DNA of 10,673 nt from assembly GCA_910592005.1 (NCBI GenBank), contig CAJVPP010003814.1, forward strand, positions 1-10,673, written 5' to 3'. Source of the stretch: Funneliformis mosseae. Lineage: Eukaryota > Glomeromycota > Glomeromycetes > Glomerales > Glomeraceae. This document shows, piece by piece, positions 1 through 8,488 of the stretch. The notes below the pieces were generated by a model, which was given only the letters and a program-made list of their open reading frames with translations, did no database searches and was not told the DNA's origin. Within the stretch, counting starts at the first letter, position 1, and each line of letters opens with the position of its first letter. Both the position numbers and the translations under genes were made by a program.

Positions 1-199
1 CATTGCTTTTGAAATAGAGAAGACGGAGAATTTGTAATCCAAACTTGCTTGGCAAGTGTCTATTTCATATAGTTTTGTTTAGTGCGTCTGTTTTTTTCTG
101 CATTCTCACATTATATGCTTAATAGCGAACTTTCAGATTGATCAGCATCTTTGCAGAATTCATTTTGTAATAGAAAAAGGAGATCTAAATTTTGGGCAA
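1..199. other. Unassigned left edge, no gene seen
   Basis: This stretch is clearly richer in G and C than the DNA that follows, but no frame gives a recognisable protein. It holds a nested inverted repeat: GAAATAGA at 11-18 pairs with TCTATTTC at 59-66, and ACTTGC at 43-48 pairs with GCAAGT at 52-57. It may be the end of a repeat or gene lying to the left of the window. Nothing firmer can be said. Confidence 0.3.
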
Positions 200-1140
200 A
201 TTTTTTTAACCATTTTTGGATAATCACTATTTTCTATATAAACTTATAATCTTTAGCTTTTATATTATAATTTAAGTTAAATTATACTTTATTATAAATT
301 TTATAATTATTAAAATTATTAAAATATATTTTTTTATTATTAGATTTGAAAATTTATAAATGTAATTTTTAAGTTACTTTAATATTAGAAAATGGAAATA
401 CTTAAATGAATCATCTTTTGTTTAAGATGTGACATAATAAATGAAAATCTTATATAACCAAAAAGTTTTCATTTTAATTTTTTATGCATTACTTTAATGA
501 TAAATCCTTTTTTATAATAGCTTTTTTATCTTAATCTTTTATATAAAATATAAAACAATTTTGCTTACAACTTTATTTATTAATTAATAACATATTAAAA
601 ATTATTTATTAAAAAATAATATTTTTATAATTATAATTAATTAATAACTTTTTATATTAATTTAATTAAAAAATTTTAAATTTTTTTTGTAAAAGTATTT
701 TGTTATAAAGGTTAAAATTTATTATTTTATTTATTATAAAATTAATAATATATTTTAAAAAAATTATAATTTAATATATTTATTTAAAATTTTTTTAAAA
801 TTTTTAAAATATTAATTTAAATATTAAATATAATTTAAATTTAATTAACCTATAATTTAATTTATTAAAATCTAAATTTATTAATATCAGATATTTAATG
901 AATCTGATAAAAACCTTTATTTTTTTTCAAATTTAACTAATGTATTTTAGAAACTTTATGTAATTTTTATTTATTAAAACACTAAATTGAAGGTCTAGTT
1001 GAAACCTTAAAATCTTACATCACAGATAAGATTTTTGTTAGTTAATTTTTTTAAAAAATAACTTTTGATAGAACAATCTAAAATCTTAAAATATTAAACT
1101 GATTAAAAATAAGTTTATTTATATAAATTTATTAGTAATG
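200..1140. other. Extremely AT-rich stretch without genes
   Basis: About 900 bases made almost wholly of A and T, with many runs such as TTTTTTT, AAATTTAAAT and TTAATTAATAA and only scattered G or C. Stops are dense in all frames and no repeat unit is evident. It reads as intergenic or heavily decayed repeat DNA. Composition changes sharply near 1140, where the candidate LTR region begins. Confidence 0.7.
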
Positions 1141-1168
1141 TTAACATGTAGTTTTTGTAAACTACGAC

Positions 1169-1545
1169 TGTTAGACGGGGTATTCAAGTAGTTTATTCTT
1201 TTTAATTGAGAAGTAATCTTTCAACGATTAACAAGTTTTATCCTAAATTGATTCTCAAAAGTGTTTGTATTATTACGATGAGTAGTATTTCAACAGATTG
1301 CCAATGATTTATAGTTGTAAAATAATGTGTTTATTCACGAGTAAAATAATAAAAGTAAAAGAAAAGAAATAAAAGAAAATAAAAAATAAAATAGAAAAGA
1401 AAGAAACGAATTACTGAAACAAAAATGTAATGCAGTAGGCCAGTTGCCTCTAGACTACTAAAATTAACTTGTCGAGTTCCTATCTATCTATCTTTTTACA
1501 TAAACTAAAAAGCCATCTATTTATATAAAATAAATTACATATAAA
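1169..1545 (-). mobile_element. Candidate solo LTR of a retrotransposon (right limit uncertain)
   Basis: On the minus strand this segment has the signals of a long terminal repeat in the expected order. A TATA-box-like TATATAAATAG lies at 1527-1517, a pyrimidine-rich stretch follows, an AATAAA polyadenylation-type hexamer lies at 1335-1330, and the segment ends in CCCCGTCTAACA at 1180-1169, with the CA end usual for LTRs. Read on the plus strand it therefore opens with TGTTAGACGGGG. No primer-binding site, polypurine tract or Gag-Pol coding is seen beside it, so it would be a solo LTR. The other end was not located: no matching target duplication of the flanking bases (ACGAC at 1164-1168) was found, and the minisatellite at 1558 may belong to it. 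The purine-rich A/G tract on the plus strand at about 1344-1405 could equally be a simple repeat. This is a candidate only. Confidence 0.35.
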
Positions 1546-1557
1546 GATATAAATAAC

Positions 1558-1674
1558 ATGTCTACTATGTCAACTATGTCTAATATATCAATTATGTCTA
1601 ATATATTAACTATTTCTAATATGTCAGTTATACCACATATGTCTGATATATTACATATATCACTTATGTCAAAT
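1558..1674 (+). repeat. 9-bp minisatellite, 13 units
   Basis: Thirteen uninterrupted units of 9 bp with consensus near ATGTCTAAT (variants ATGTCAACT, ATATCAATT, ATATTAACT, ATGTCTGAT). The phase is never lost over 117 bp. Because 9 is a multiple of 3, the array is an open frame of 39 codons from ATG 1558 to TAG 1675, giving Met-Ser-Thr/Asn-like triplets. The frame is probably a by-product of the repeat and is not called as a gene. Confidence 0.85.
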
Positions 1675-1812
1675 TAGTCGATTTTTTGCATCACATAAGC
1701 TGCATTACATTTACCTATTCACAGTAATTTCTATTTATTATATTTTTTTTAAAAAAAATTATACTATTTATTGTACTGGTCAAAATCAAAAAAATCAGAC
1801 ATATGAAAAATT
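1675..1812. other. Spacer between minisatellite and hairpin array
   Basis: AT-rich spacer with a T-run followed directly by an A-run at about 1743-1758, which is self-complementary. No coding potential or further repeat was recognised. Confidence 0.5.
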
Positions 1813-2235
1813 AGCCTAAATTCAGCCTAAATTCAGCAAATTATCAAAAAATCGGCTTAGCCAATTGGCATACACTAGAAATCAGCTAAGAATCAGCTAA
1901 AATTTGACCTATCTTATTTATAGCTGATTGACATCTGATTTACATTTGATTGATATACATCAAAAATTGGCTAAAATTTGACCCATCTTATTTATAGCCG
2001 ATTGACGTCTGATTTACATCTGATTGATATATATCACAAATCGGCTAAAATTCAACCTATCTTATTTATAGCCAACTAGCATACTTATTGTCAATTAGCA
2101 TATATCAAAAATCAGCTAAAATTTGACTTATCTTATTTATAGCCAATTAGTATACGTTAAAAATTGGCTAAAATTTGATCTATCTTATTTATAACCGATT
2201 GATGTCTGATTTATATCTAATTGATATATATCAAA
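1813..2235. repeat. Array of diverged palindromic (hairpin) tandem repeats
   Basis: Five units each carry a left arm near AATCGGCTA, about 21 bp of fairly conserved core (AAATTTGACC..TCTTATTTA), and a right arm near TAGCCGATT. Arms lie at 1891-1899/1921-1929, 1965-1973/1995-2003, 2039-2047/2069-2077, 2110-2118/2140-2148 and 2162-2170/2192-2200. Left-arm starts are 74, 74, 71 and 52 bp apart. Between hairpins, the stretch of TGACRTCTGATTTACATYTG type followed by ATTGATATAYATCAAAA is kept in three spacers. Upstream, 1850-1867 holds a spacerless version of the arms (AATCGGCTTAGCCAATT), and 1813-1834 is a direct repeat of AGCCTAAATTC. Unit-to-unit differences are mainly C/T and G/A transitions. 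In unit 1 both arms differ from consensus in a matched way (AATCAGCTA with TAGCTGATT). This could be a satellite-like array or the subterminal repeats of a transposon. No array of this family is known to me. Confidence 0.8.
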
Positions 2236-2335
2236 AATAGACTAAAATATTTCAAAATAAAATAAAAATCAGAAGGAAATATAACTGATATTTAGGATTA
2301 ACAGCCAAATAATACTAAAAACATCTAATTTATTT

Positions 2336-2785
2336 TTACAAATGGTATTTTCTATTAATTGAATTAACAGCCAAATATTCTTTTGCATTTCGTCAGGCTG
2401 AAATTTAATAGTTAATCAATATAAATTGACCCAAAATATGATGAACTGGTATTATACAATTATGACTTTTCAGATAAAATTTAGTATTTCATAATTCAAT
2501 ATTACAAGTTTCTTCTTCGCTAAAATAATACTGTATATTTGGAGAACTTGCAGGTTTATATTAATGAACAAATGCTAGAAAATGTTCAGCCTTTCTAGAT
2601 GATAAATCGATCTTATGTGTAAAATAATATTGGACTTGATTAGGATAACAATCCACAGGTTGAATAATGGTATACCAGAAAAGAATCATAAGCCCGATTC
2701 TTCAATGATTCTTTATTGATCTAACATTAGCATTACCCCAATACTTACTACTGACTGGACACAGATTCTTGTTGCATTTCTGGAT
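2336..2785 (-). pseudogene. KDZ/Plavaka-like transposase, C-terminal fragment
   Basis: Reading the minus strand from about 2785 to the stop at 2338-2336 gives one frame that matches the C-terminal domain of the transposases at 5291-8488 and 8765-10599. Blocks seen are VDCYPNQVQYYFTH (from 2656), AEHFLAFV, YYFSEEETCNIEL, CIIPVHHILGQF and a closing EYLAVNSINRKYHL. Counterparts in copy 1 are DLYPEIVQFYFEHIM, YLLVFVKW, NMEL, CIIPIYNIF and NRKFHI. In-frame stops sit where Trp is expected (after FVH, and after NIEL as TGA) and twice shortly before the RNAKEYLAV block. A weaker match to the preceding block (CPVSSKYWGN against a C/Q-R-I-G-S-E-I-F-G-S pattern) lies in the same frame near 2761-2732. 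The N-terminal two thirds of the gene are absent upstream. It is a dead relic. A further YYLAVNP-like copy lies just downstream at about 2310-2290 on the same strand. Confidence 0.7.
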
Positions 2786-2859
2786 AAAGCTAGTAAATAA
2801 TATGGTATAAATACTTCATAAATATCAAGTATAATTATTAAAGAATCAGATTCTTGATT

Positions 2860-3110
2860 TTATACAAATAAATACCCGAAATTTATTTGATTAATAGCCA
2901 AATATTTTGAAGTTTATTGAAGTATAGGTTGTAAATAGATCAAATGCCAAATCAATATCAGAATTCTGATAGTTCTCTTATCTTTACATAAAACTTTAAT
3001 TATTTATTTGAACTATTATAAAAATACTGTTAAACAATATTATATATATTGAATAGTAATTGGCAATATATCATAGACATCTTATTTACATCTAATAATT
3101 TTGTTACTGC
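2860..3110 (-). pseudogene. Second, more decayed transposase C-terminal relic
   Basis: Minus-strand translation ends with a KYLAINQIN block at 2907-2880 and a stop at 2862-2860, which resembles the closing EYLAVNSINRK of the neighbouring relic. Upstream, an ELSEF...SIYNLY pattern near 2975-2920 resembles the ELW.KEFY...IYNIF stretch of copy 1 but lies in another frame. A weak IQY....LTV pattern lies before that. At least one frameshift and several stops are needed, so this rests on short matches in the expected order. If right, two transposase tails of the same orientation lie end to end here, from two insertions or a duplication. The stretch from 3110 to 3273 shows nothing recognisable. Confidence 0.4.
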
Positions 3111-3500
3111 AAATAATAAATGTATCTGATATTATTGTTTTATTTAATTTATTATAATATTTGTTGTAAACACAGCAATAAAACTAGTTAACTATATATG
3201 TTGTTACATGCTTTTATAAATCTATATAATACTTTTACGATACAATTAGTAAATGAAACAAAATGAAATATGATTAGCTAAATAAAAATATATTATCCTT
3301 ATCCCTATTAATATCTTCATTTGGCTATTGATCATTATTGTCATCAGAATGATACGACTGTGATATTGACCAATTGGATGCTTCTTCTGGCAGTTTCAAT
3401 TTATCAAATCATATTTCATCTTGGTATTAGCGATAACGTATAATTTTATATGGCTGATATTCTCACCAACTTGATCAGCCAAATAAAGTAAATCACGTAC

Positions 3501-3574
3501 CTATTAAAATAAAAAAAAGAAATAGTAAATAAATATATAATATATATTATTTTATTTAATATTTAAATACTTAC
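3501..3574 (-). other. Intron 3 of the Arg/Ser-rich gene relic
   Basis: 74 nt, starting GTAAGT and ending TTTTAATAG on the minus strand, with a long pyrimidine tract before the acceptor. Splicing joins RLRR to VRDLLYL in phase. Confidence 0.65.
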
Positions 3575-4179
3575 ACGACGTAATCTCTAAGGTTTATCAT
3601 AAATACAAAGAACGTGTTTATCTGTTTCATTTTTATTTTTAGGCTGAATATGTCCTTTGATTTCTTTTTTTGTTAGTTTCTTGTTAGTTTCAGAAATTTC
3701 GTCACTATGAAATTCACCTTCATTCATCAAGATTTCACAATTCTCCTTAAATTCGTTCCAAGTTAGAGACGTCAGTTAAAGATCTTTAAGTGTAGAATCG
3801 TTGATGTTGAATATATGAACGATGCCTTTTTGATGTTCTTTTTTTTATTGTCAATAAAAATTAAGGATTATTTAACGATCAATATTACAAGATCTCTTGA
3901 TACTTATATCCATTCTTTGAGAATTCATTCCTTTCCTTCTCCTCTCTGACTTAACTTTATATAAGTCAAAACTAGTCTTCCAAGATTCTCTACATGACGA
4001 TGTAGACTTTGTAAAATCCATTTCAATTCTACATCTTTATATCAAAATCTTCCAGTTAAAGTTTTATCAATTTCCTTCATTATGTGTTTTAAAATATGAC
4101 GTATAATTTCTGTCTATTTTTTAATGTGATCCAGTTGCAATGAATCATTAAGGCCATTAATAATTTGTACTATTTCATC

Positions 4180-4254
4180 CTTAATTCGATAAAATAAAAA
4201 AAAAATAAAACAGTTAATAAATTTTAAAACAATTGATATTTATTTGACGCTTAC
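4180..4254 (-). other. Intron 2 of the Arg/Ser-rich gene relic
   Basis: 75 nt, starting GTAAGC and ending AATTAAG on the minus strand. It contains a T-run before the acceptor. Splicing joins ...YKLFC to DEIVQII in phase. Confidence 0.6.
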
Positions 4255-4481
4255 ACAAAATAACTTGTATTGATCTTTATCTATATCATCAAGTATAATC
4301 TGATGTCGATGATACCCAGTTTTTAGTTTTGGTGTAAGTGAGGCATCTCTTTGTATTTGATCCTTTGGAGCTAAGGCTGATGACTTGTGAGGAGTTGATG
4401 ATTCATTTCTTAATTGAGATTCCTTAAGGCTGCGAATTTCTTCTGTTAGTGTACTGACAGCTCAGCTTAAAATTTTGATAT

Positions 4482-4553
4482 CTGTAAATTCAAATTATGT
4501 GATCAAGAAACTTATTAGATAGTTTTAAATTATCATATTAAATTAACAATTAC
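4482..4553 (-). other. Intron 1 of the Arg/Ser-rich gene relic
   Basis: 72 nt, starting GTAATT and ending TTTACAG on the minus strand. Joining its flanks keeps a reading frame from ...RYNRNN into DIKIL.... A CTAATA branch-point-like sequence lies inside. Confidence 0.6.
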
Positions 4554-4718
4554 CATTATTTCTATTATATCTTATAGACGAACGTTCCTCTGAGTACTTG
4601 GTGAACGGCTGTAACTTGATGATGAATGTCTATCTGAATAAATGAAATACATAAAACTACTCCTCTTTGATGAACAGAAATGACGATGGCTTCTTTGATA
4701 ATGATGATGTGATGACAT

Positions 4719-5017
4719 TAAGTTTGTACGATAGTTTATATGTTAATAGTTGTGAGAAGGTGAATTAACAGTTAATCTCCTTGAACCTATTTTTTTGATT
4801 TTGAAAAGTTTTCGTCTATGTATATTTACCAAAAATTGAATATAATTATAGATAAAGAAATTAAAGAAATAAAATTATCCAAAAAAAGGTTTCTAATTTT
4901 TTTTTAAAAAAAAAACAAAGGGTAAAAATCATTAATTATTTCTTTTTATACCTTCATTTACTTTTGAAAATATATAATATTTTAATTTATTTTTCTTTTT
5001 TGCAATAATAAATAGTA
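4719..5017. promoter_or_regulatory. Spacer between two divergent gene starts
   Basis: About 300 bases lie between the ATG of the minus-strand Arg/Ser-rich relic (4718) and the first ATG of the plus-strand transposase region (5018). It should have held both promoters if both genes were once live. It includes a T-run next to an A-run near 4898-4915 (self-complementary) and several TATA-like stretches (TATATAATATT near 4971). No specific operator or repeat was recognised. The regulatory role is inferred from position only. Confidence 0.3.
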
Positions 5018-5103
5018 ATGAGTCAAATGTCAGAAAGAAAAATTCAGATTGTAGAAAGAAAAGGATCGTGTTCTGATGCCTTTATATATATTTTTTATGT
5101 TAT
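5018..5103 (+). pseudogene. Possible first exon of transposase copy 1
   Basis: ATG 5018 opens a 29-codon frame (MSQMSERKIQIVERKG...) that ends at TAA 5105. A donor-like GTAAG begins at 5104 and an acceptor-like TTTATAG ends at 5290, just before the first residues that look like transposase. An intron of about 187 nt would join them, but the two sides do not join in phase. Either the splice differs, a frameshift has occurred, or this frame is chance. Low confidence. Confidence 0.25.
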
Positions 5104-5706
5104 GTAAGATGAAATAGTATAGAGTATAAGAAATCAGATGATTATATCATTTTAATTGTTAAGATGTTTAAGTTTAAATCATAATAATAGTCTATTACGA
5201 ACAATGGATCAATGATGATAATTATATATATATAAACAATACGCTCTAAAATTTTTTTTTATAAAAATAATTTTGTATTCAAATTTATAGTACCAAGAAC
5301 TTATCGAAAAACTAAAGAATCATTTGTAAAAAAAATCTAATAAACCTAAACAATATATATCAAAGAAAGTTTCGTGTTATTGTAATAAATGCAAAGGTTG
5401 CATGGTTGATCTATGTACAGAAAAAAAACACAATTCAAAAAAGGATATTAGACTAAGAGGAATTATCGAAGATACATAATCTATAGATTTAAATCAAGGT
5501 TTGCTAAATCAAGGTTCACCAGTAGTTCTTTCAGATAATTCGATTGATGTTGACACATCAGATAGTAGTGATTATCATGAAACTGAACGTATCCTTAGTG
5601 AAAAAAATTACTCATTTCTTCCTAAAAAATCACCAAAAGGCAAATCAAGAAATAAACAAAAAAATATTGGTAGCAAGAATGTAGTATACCCTATTGAACA
5701 AAATAT

Positions 5707-5772
5707 TTCCGATGATGACAGTGATAATGATGATGATAATAATAATGATAATGATGATGATGATGATGATTT
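5707..5772 (+). repeat. GAT/AAT trinucleotide tract coding an acidic run
   Basis: An imperfect GAT/AAT/GAC microsatellite inside copy 1 codes about 20 almost uninterrupted Asp and Asn residues. Its antisense gives a run of Ser/Leu codons that looks like an open frame on the minus strand but is only a shadow. Such tracts often link an N-terminal domain to the core of these transposases. Confidence 0.8.
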
Positions 5773-7567
5773 TATTAAAGAAATGCTAAATAAATATGAA
5801 TCTTCATTCATAAAGTTCGATGCGTCAGAGAATGTATATGGTGATAATCTAAAAGTATCTATTCCTGATTTTAGCGAAGGTTTTAATTGGATTGTTTTAT
5901 GGATTTTATTGTATCAAGAGAGGTTTCGATTATCTGACATGACTACTGACACTTTGGTCAAATTCATTAGATATCTCCTAGTTAACCTAATCGCAAATAC
6001 TTATAATTCTTTTCTAACATCACTATATATGACACGTAAAAGTCTTAGTGTTTGCGCTCACATTATAAAATATGCAGTATGTGAAAAATGCTGCAAACTA
6101 TATAATGTATCAGAAGTATCAACTGATGAATATAGCCAAGTTCTAACTGCCAGTCAGTGTACTTATGTAGATTTTCCAAATCATCCAATGGCAAACCAAA
6201 GGGTACAATATAGTGTTAAATTTGCTAAGAAAATTCCTATTACAAATGGAATAGTATATTATCCCTTCATGGTATTTCTAATAGTTAGTTTAAAGCATCA
6301 ATTGCAATTAATGTATAATCAGAAAGGGTTTAAAGAGTCGTGTAGGAAATAAGCAGATCGATATAATAACACTAAATATTTAAACGATATCTATGACGAA
6401 AGAATCTGGAAAACCTTTTAAGACCCAAATAAAGATTTACCATTCTTCCAGAAAGAAATATCGGATTGTTACTTAGATATTATGTTAAACCTTAATTAGT
6501 TTCAACCATTCAATCATGCAAGTTATAGTATAGAAACTTTATACAGCATGATTTATAACCTCCCTCAAAATGAGAGGTTTAATCCATCAAATATATTAAC
6601 GATGGCTCTAATTCTAGATCTAAACAAGCCAAGCCTACACAATTTAAACTATTATTTATCTCTAGTAATCGACCAATTAATTGAATTTTAGGAAGAGGTT
6701 AAGTTATCAGCAACATACGAAAGCTCTAATGGTATATCTATTCAAGCTACAGTAATATACTGTTCTTATGACATTCCAGCTGCGAGAAAATTATATGACC
6801 ATATATCAGCATGTGTAGCTTATTATAGATGTATAAAAATGGCTCAATATGATGATCATGGTCAACTGAATTTTAGTGGATTTTATAATATTAATGAATG
6901 GTTTGTTGAAAGAGATATTGATCAGGTCCAAAAGAATGTATGGGAATAGTTAGATTATAATACTAAAGATGCTAAAAATAGTTATGTTTATAATACTTTA
7001 GTACGTTAGTCTGAAGTATACCATCTTTCATATTTTGATTCTATGCGATTTCTTATAGTAGATCCTATGCATTATTTGTTCTTAGGAATTGCTAAATGGA
7101 TAGTAACATGATTGTAAATTGAAGAAGGTCAATTAACACAAAAGGATCTAGAAACAATGCAGAAGAGAGTAAATTTAATAAAGGTTCCATCAGATATCGG
7201 CAGAATTCTATTCAAAATTGCTATGGGAGAAGGGTTCTCAGATTTTATTATGGATTAGTGGAAGACCTTTGTCTTGATTTACGCTACTTTCATAACATGG
7301 GATCTACTTCAAGAATCGAATAGAATAATCCTTACCAATTTTGTTCGTGCATGCAATATCCTTATATGCAGATTTATATCCAAGGATGGGTTGGAAGAAG
7401 CTCATAAACGTCTTCTAACAATAGTAAAACTTATAGAAGATAATTATGGCACAGAAAAAATTACGCTGAATCTACATTTATGCTTACATATTTGCCATTG
7501 TGCATTAGACTATAGATCATTATATGCATTTAGTATTTTAGTTATAAATGAATGAATAGCCTATTGG

Positions 7568-7638
7568 GTAATTCTGATATTCTTTTTATTAAATTAAATT
7601 TATTAATTAAATTTTATTAAGTTATTTTATTATTATAG
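7568..7638 (+). other. Intron of transposase copy 1
   Basis: 71 nt, starting GTAATT and ending TATTATAG. Splicing joins ...MNSLLG to SYHSSNRRIEP in phase with the last Gly codon split (G/GT). Copy 2 has an intron at the same codon and phase, which strongly supports the call. AT-rich with TTAATT branch-point-like sequence. Confidence 0.8.
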
Positions 7639-8488
7639 GTTCATATCATAGCAGTAATAGAAGAATTGAACCAAAATTACTGAAAATCATTCAATATAAC
7701 TCCTTTATTGATCAAATTTCTTCATATACTTAAGGCAACCAATATTTATCAGCTTGTTTACCTTTAATAGCACTAAAAGAAACTACTGGTAGTCTTGTAG
7801 TTTAAGATGAATTCAATGAAATGGATTACTGGGATTTTTATTAATATTTAGAGATGTGGAAGAATTAGCTGGAATAGATTCAAAATCCTTTTCGGACACT
7901 TTTCTTAATCCTAAAAATACAAACATAAACCTTTTGAAAGAAATATTAGATTTATTAGTTGAGTATTACTGCAATGCTTATGATAGAGATTTTGCAACGC
8001 TATCAGATATCCATATCACTTCACCTAATGCTATACCAGTACTTCTGAGGGTAAATATTTATGGACAGTTGCAATTTGACTCTGAAGTTTTTAGATCATT
8101 ATATTCTAAAAGACACGTTAAATCAGCTAAAATCTTATTCCAATTTCTCCATAATAATACTAAAGACCTTTATCCTGAAATTGTTCAATTTTATTTTGAA
8201 CACATTATGCATCTTTCAGAAGGATCCAAAAAATATTTGTTAGTATTTGTAAAGTGGTATCTTCTGGCAAAAAATTAAAAAACCAGATTTCACTATATGG
8301 TTGATGGCGATGATAAATTATGCAATATGGAACTATAAAAAAAAGAATTTTACGATCTTAGTAGAAATTGTATTATTCCTATATATAATATATTTAGCTG
8401 GTTTGTTAAAAGTTCTTTTTCAATAGATCAAAAACAACCTCGTAAATATATGTCAGTGATTTCATTTAATAGAAAGTTTCACATTTAA

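Larger units (their letters stand above)
3274..4718 (-). pseudogene. Four-exon gene relic: Arg/Ser/His-rich start, Lys/Glu-rich middle, acidic tail
   Basis: I do not know a function. Proposed exons on the minus strand are 4718-4554, 4481-4255, 4179-3575 and 3500-3274. ATG 4718 opens a region rich in Ser, His and Arg (MSSHHHYQRSHRH, then HSSSSYSRSPS), like SR-type low-complexity domains. Exon 2 is polar with many Lys, Gln and Ser (KESQLRNESS). Exon 3 has a helical, charged stretch (DEIVQIINGLNDSL, IIRHILKHIMKEID), then LTSLTWNEFKENCEILMNEG and a Lys-rich segment ending in LRR. Exon 4 begins VRDLLYLADQVGENIS and, after a frame change, ends DKLKLPEEASNWS followed by acidic SYHSDDNNDQ and stop TAA 3276. 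The gene is broken by in-frame stops (for example TGA after LS early in exon 2, TAA after STLKDL, TAG after YDKP) and by frame changes late in exon 1 and in exon 4. The exon-intron pattern and reading continuity across three junctions support a once-real gene. It resembles uncharacterised expanded families of Glomeromycotina. It is divergent from the transposase starting near 5018 and might be an accessory gene of the same element. Confidence 0.6.
5291..8488 (+). pseudogene. KDZ/Plavaka-like (CACTA-related) transposase, copy 1, decayed
   Basis: A single frame runs from 5291 to the end of the first exon (7567), interrupted by stops at 5327, 5477, 6350, 6419, 6497, 6689, 6947, 7007, 7109, 7115 and 7256. 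Domains in order: a Cys cluster (5375-5416, CYCNKCKGCMVDLC), probably zinc-binding; an acidic Asp/Asn tract (5707-5772); a second CEKC motif with DFPNHPMANQ (about 6080-6190); LN-stop-FQPF (6488-6511), where these enzymes usually have a D-W-F-Q-P-F-like catalytic site; YDIPAARK (6769); VDPMHYLFLGIAKW (7058-7099); KITLNLHL...LH (7459-7498); and a degenerate FSYERMNG-like motif (7533-7565) after a one-base frame change. After the intron come SYHSSNRRIEP (7641), stops at 7731, 7803 and 7842, a frame change near 7854, a DNA-bearing-element C-terminal domain to NRKFHI and TAA 8486, with stops at 8276 and 8336. It cannot make an active enzyme. Most stops stand where Gln, Trp or Arg is expected. The general family call is firm; the exact subfamily is inference. 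Confidence 0.8.

Noticed and set aside
11..66. Nested inverted repeat as a transposon terminus
   Set aside because: The arms are only 8 and 6 bp with a large unpaired bulge, and no matching terminus was found elsewhere in the window.
1148..1165. Hairpin followed by T-rich stretch as a bacterial-type terminator
   Set aside because: The context is eukaryotic and no gene ends here; the hairpin is short and AT-rich.
1140..1440. tRNA or 5S rRNA gene in the higher-GC block
   Set aside because: No cloverleaf, no A/B box pair and no T-loop motif could be found on either strand.
1813..2235. CRISPR-like array
   Set aside because: The repeats are long, diverged, palindromic and unevenly spaced, with related rather than unique spacers, in DNA with eukaryotic introns.
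5608..5811. 67-residue minus-strand open frame rich in Ser and Leu
   Set aside because: It is the antisense of the GAT/AAT tract coding the acidic run of transposase copy 1; no independent support.
5327..7258. Reassigned genetic code with TAA/TAG read as Gln
   Set aside because: Stops also include TGA, many stand at expected Trp or Arg, ordinary CAA/CAG Gln codons are common, and frameshifts are present, so these are dead copies rather than recoded genes.
8061..8243. 60-residue plus-strand frame overlapping the copy 1 C-terminus
   Set aside because: It is an alternative frame within the recognised C-terminal domain, which is read in the frame of 7856-8278.
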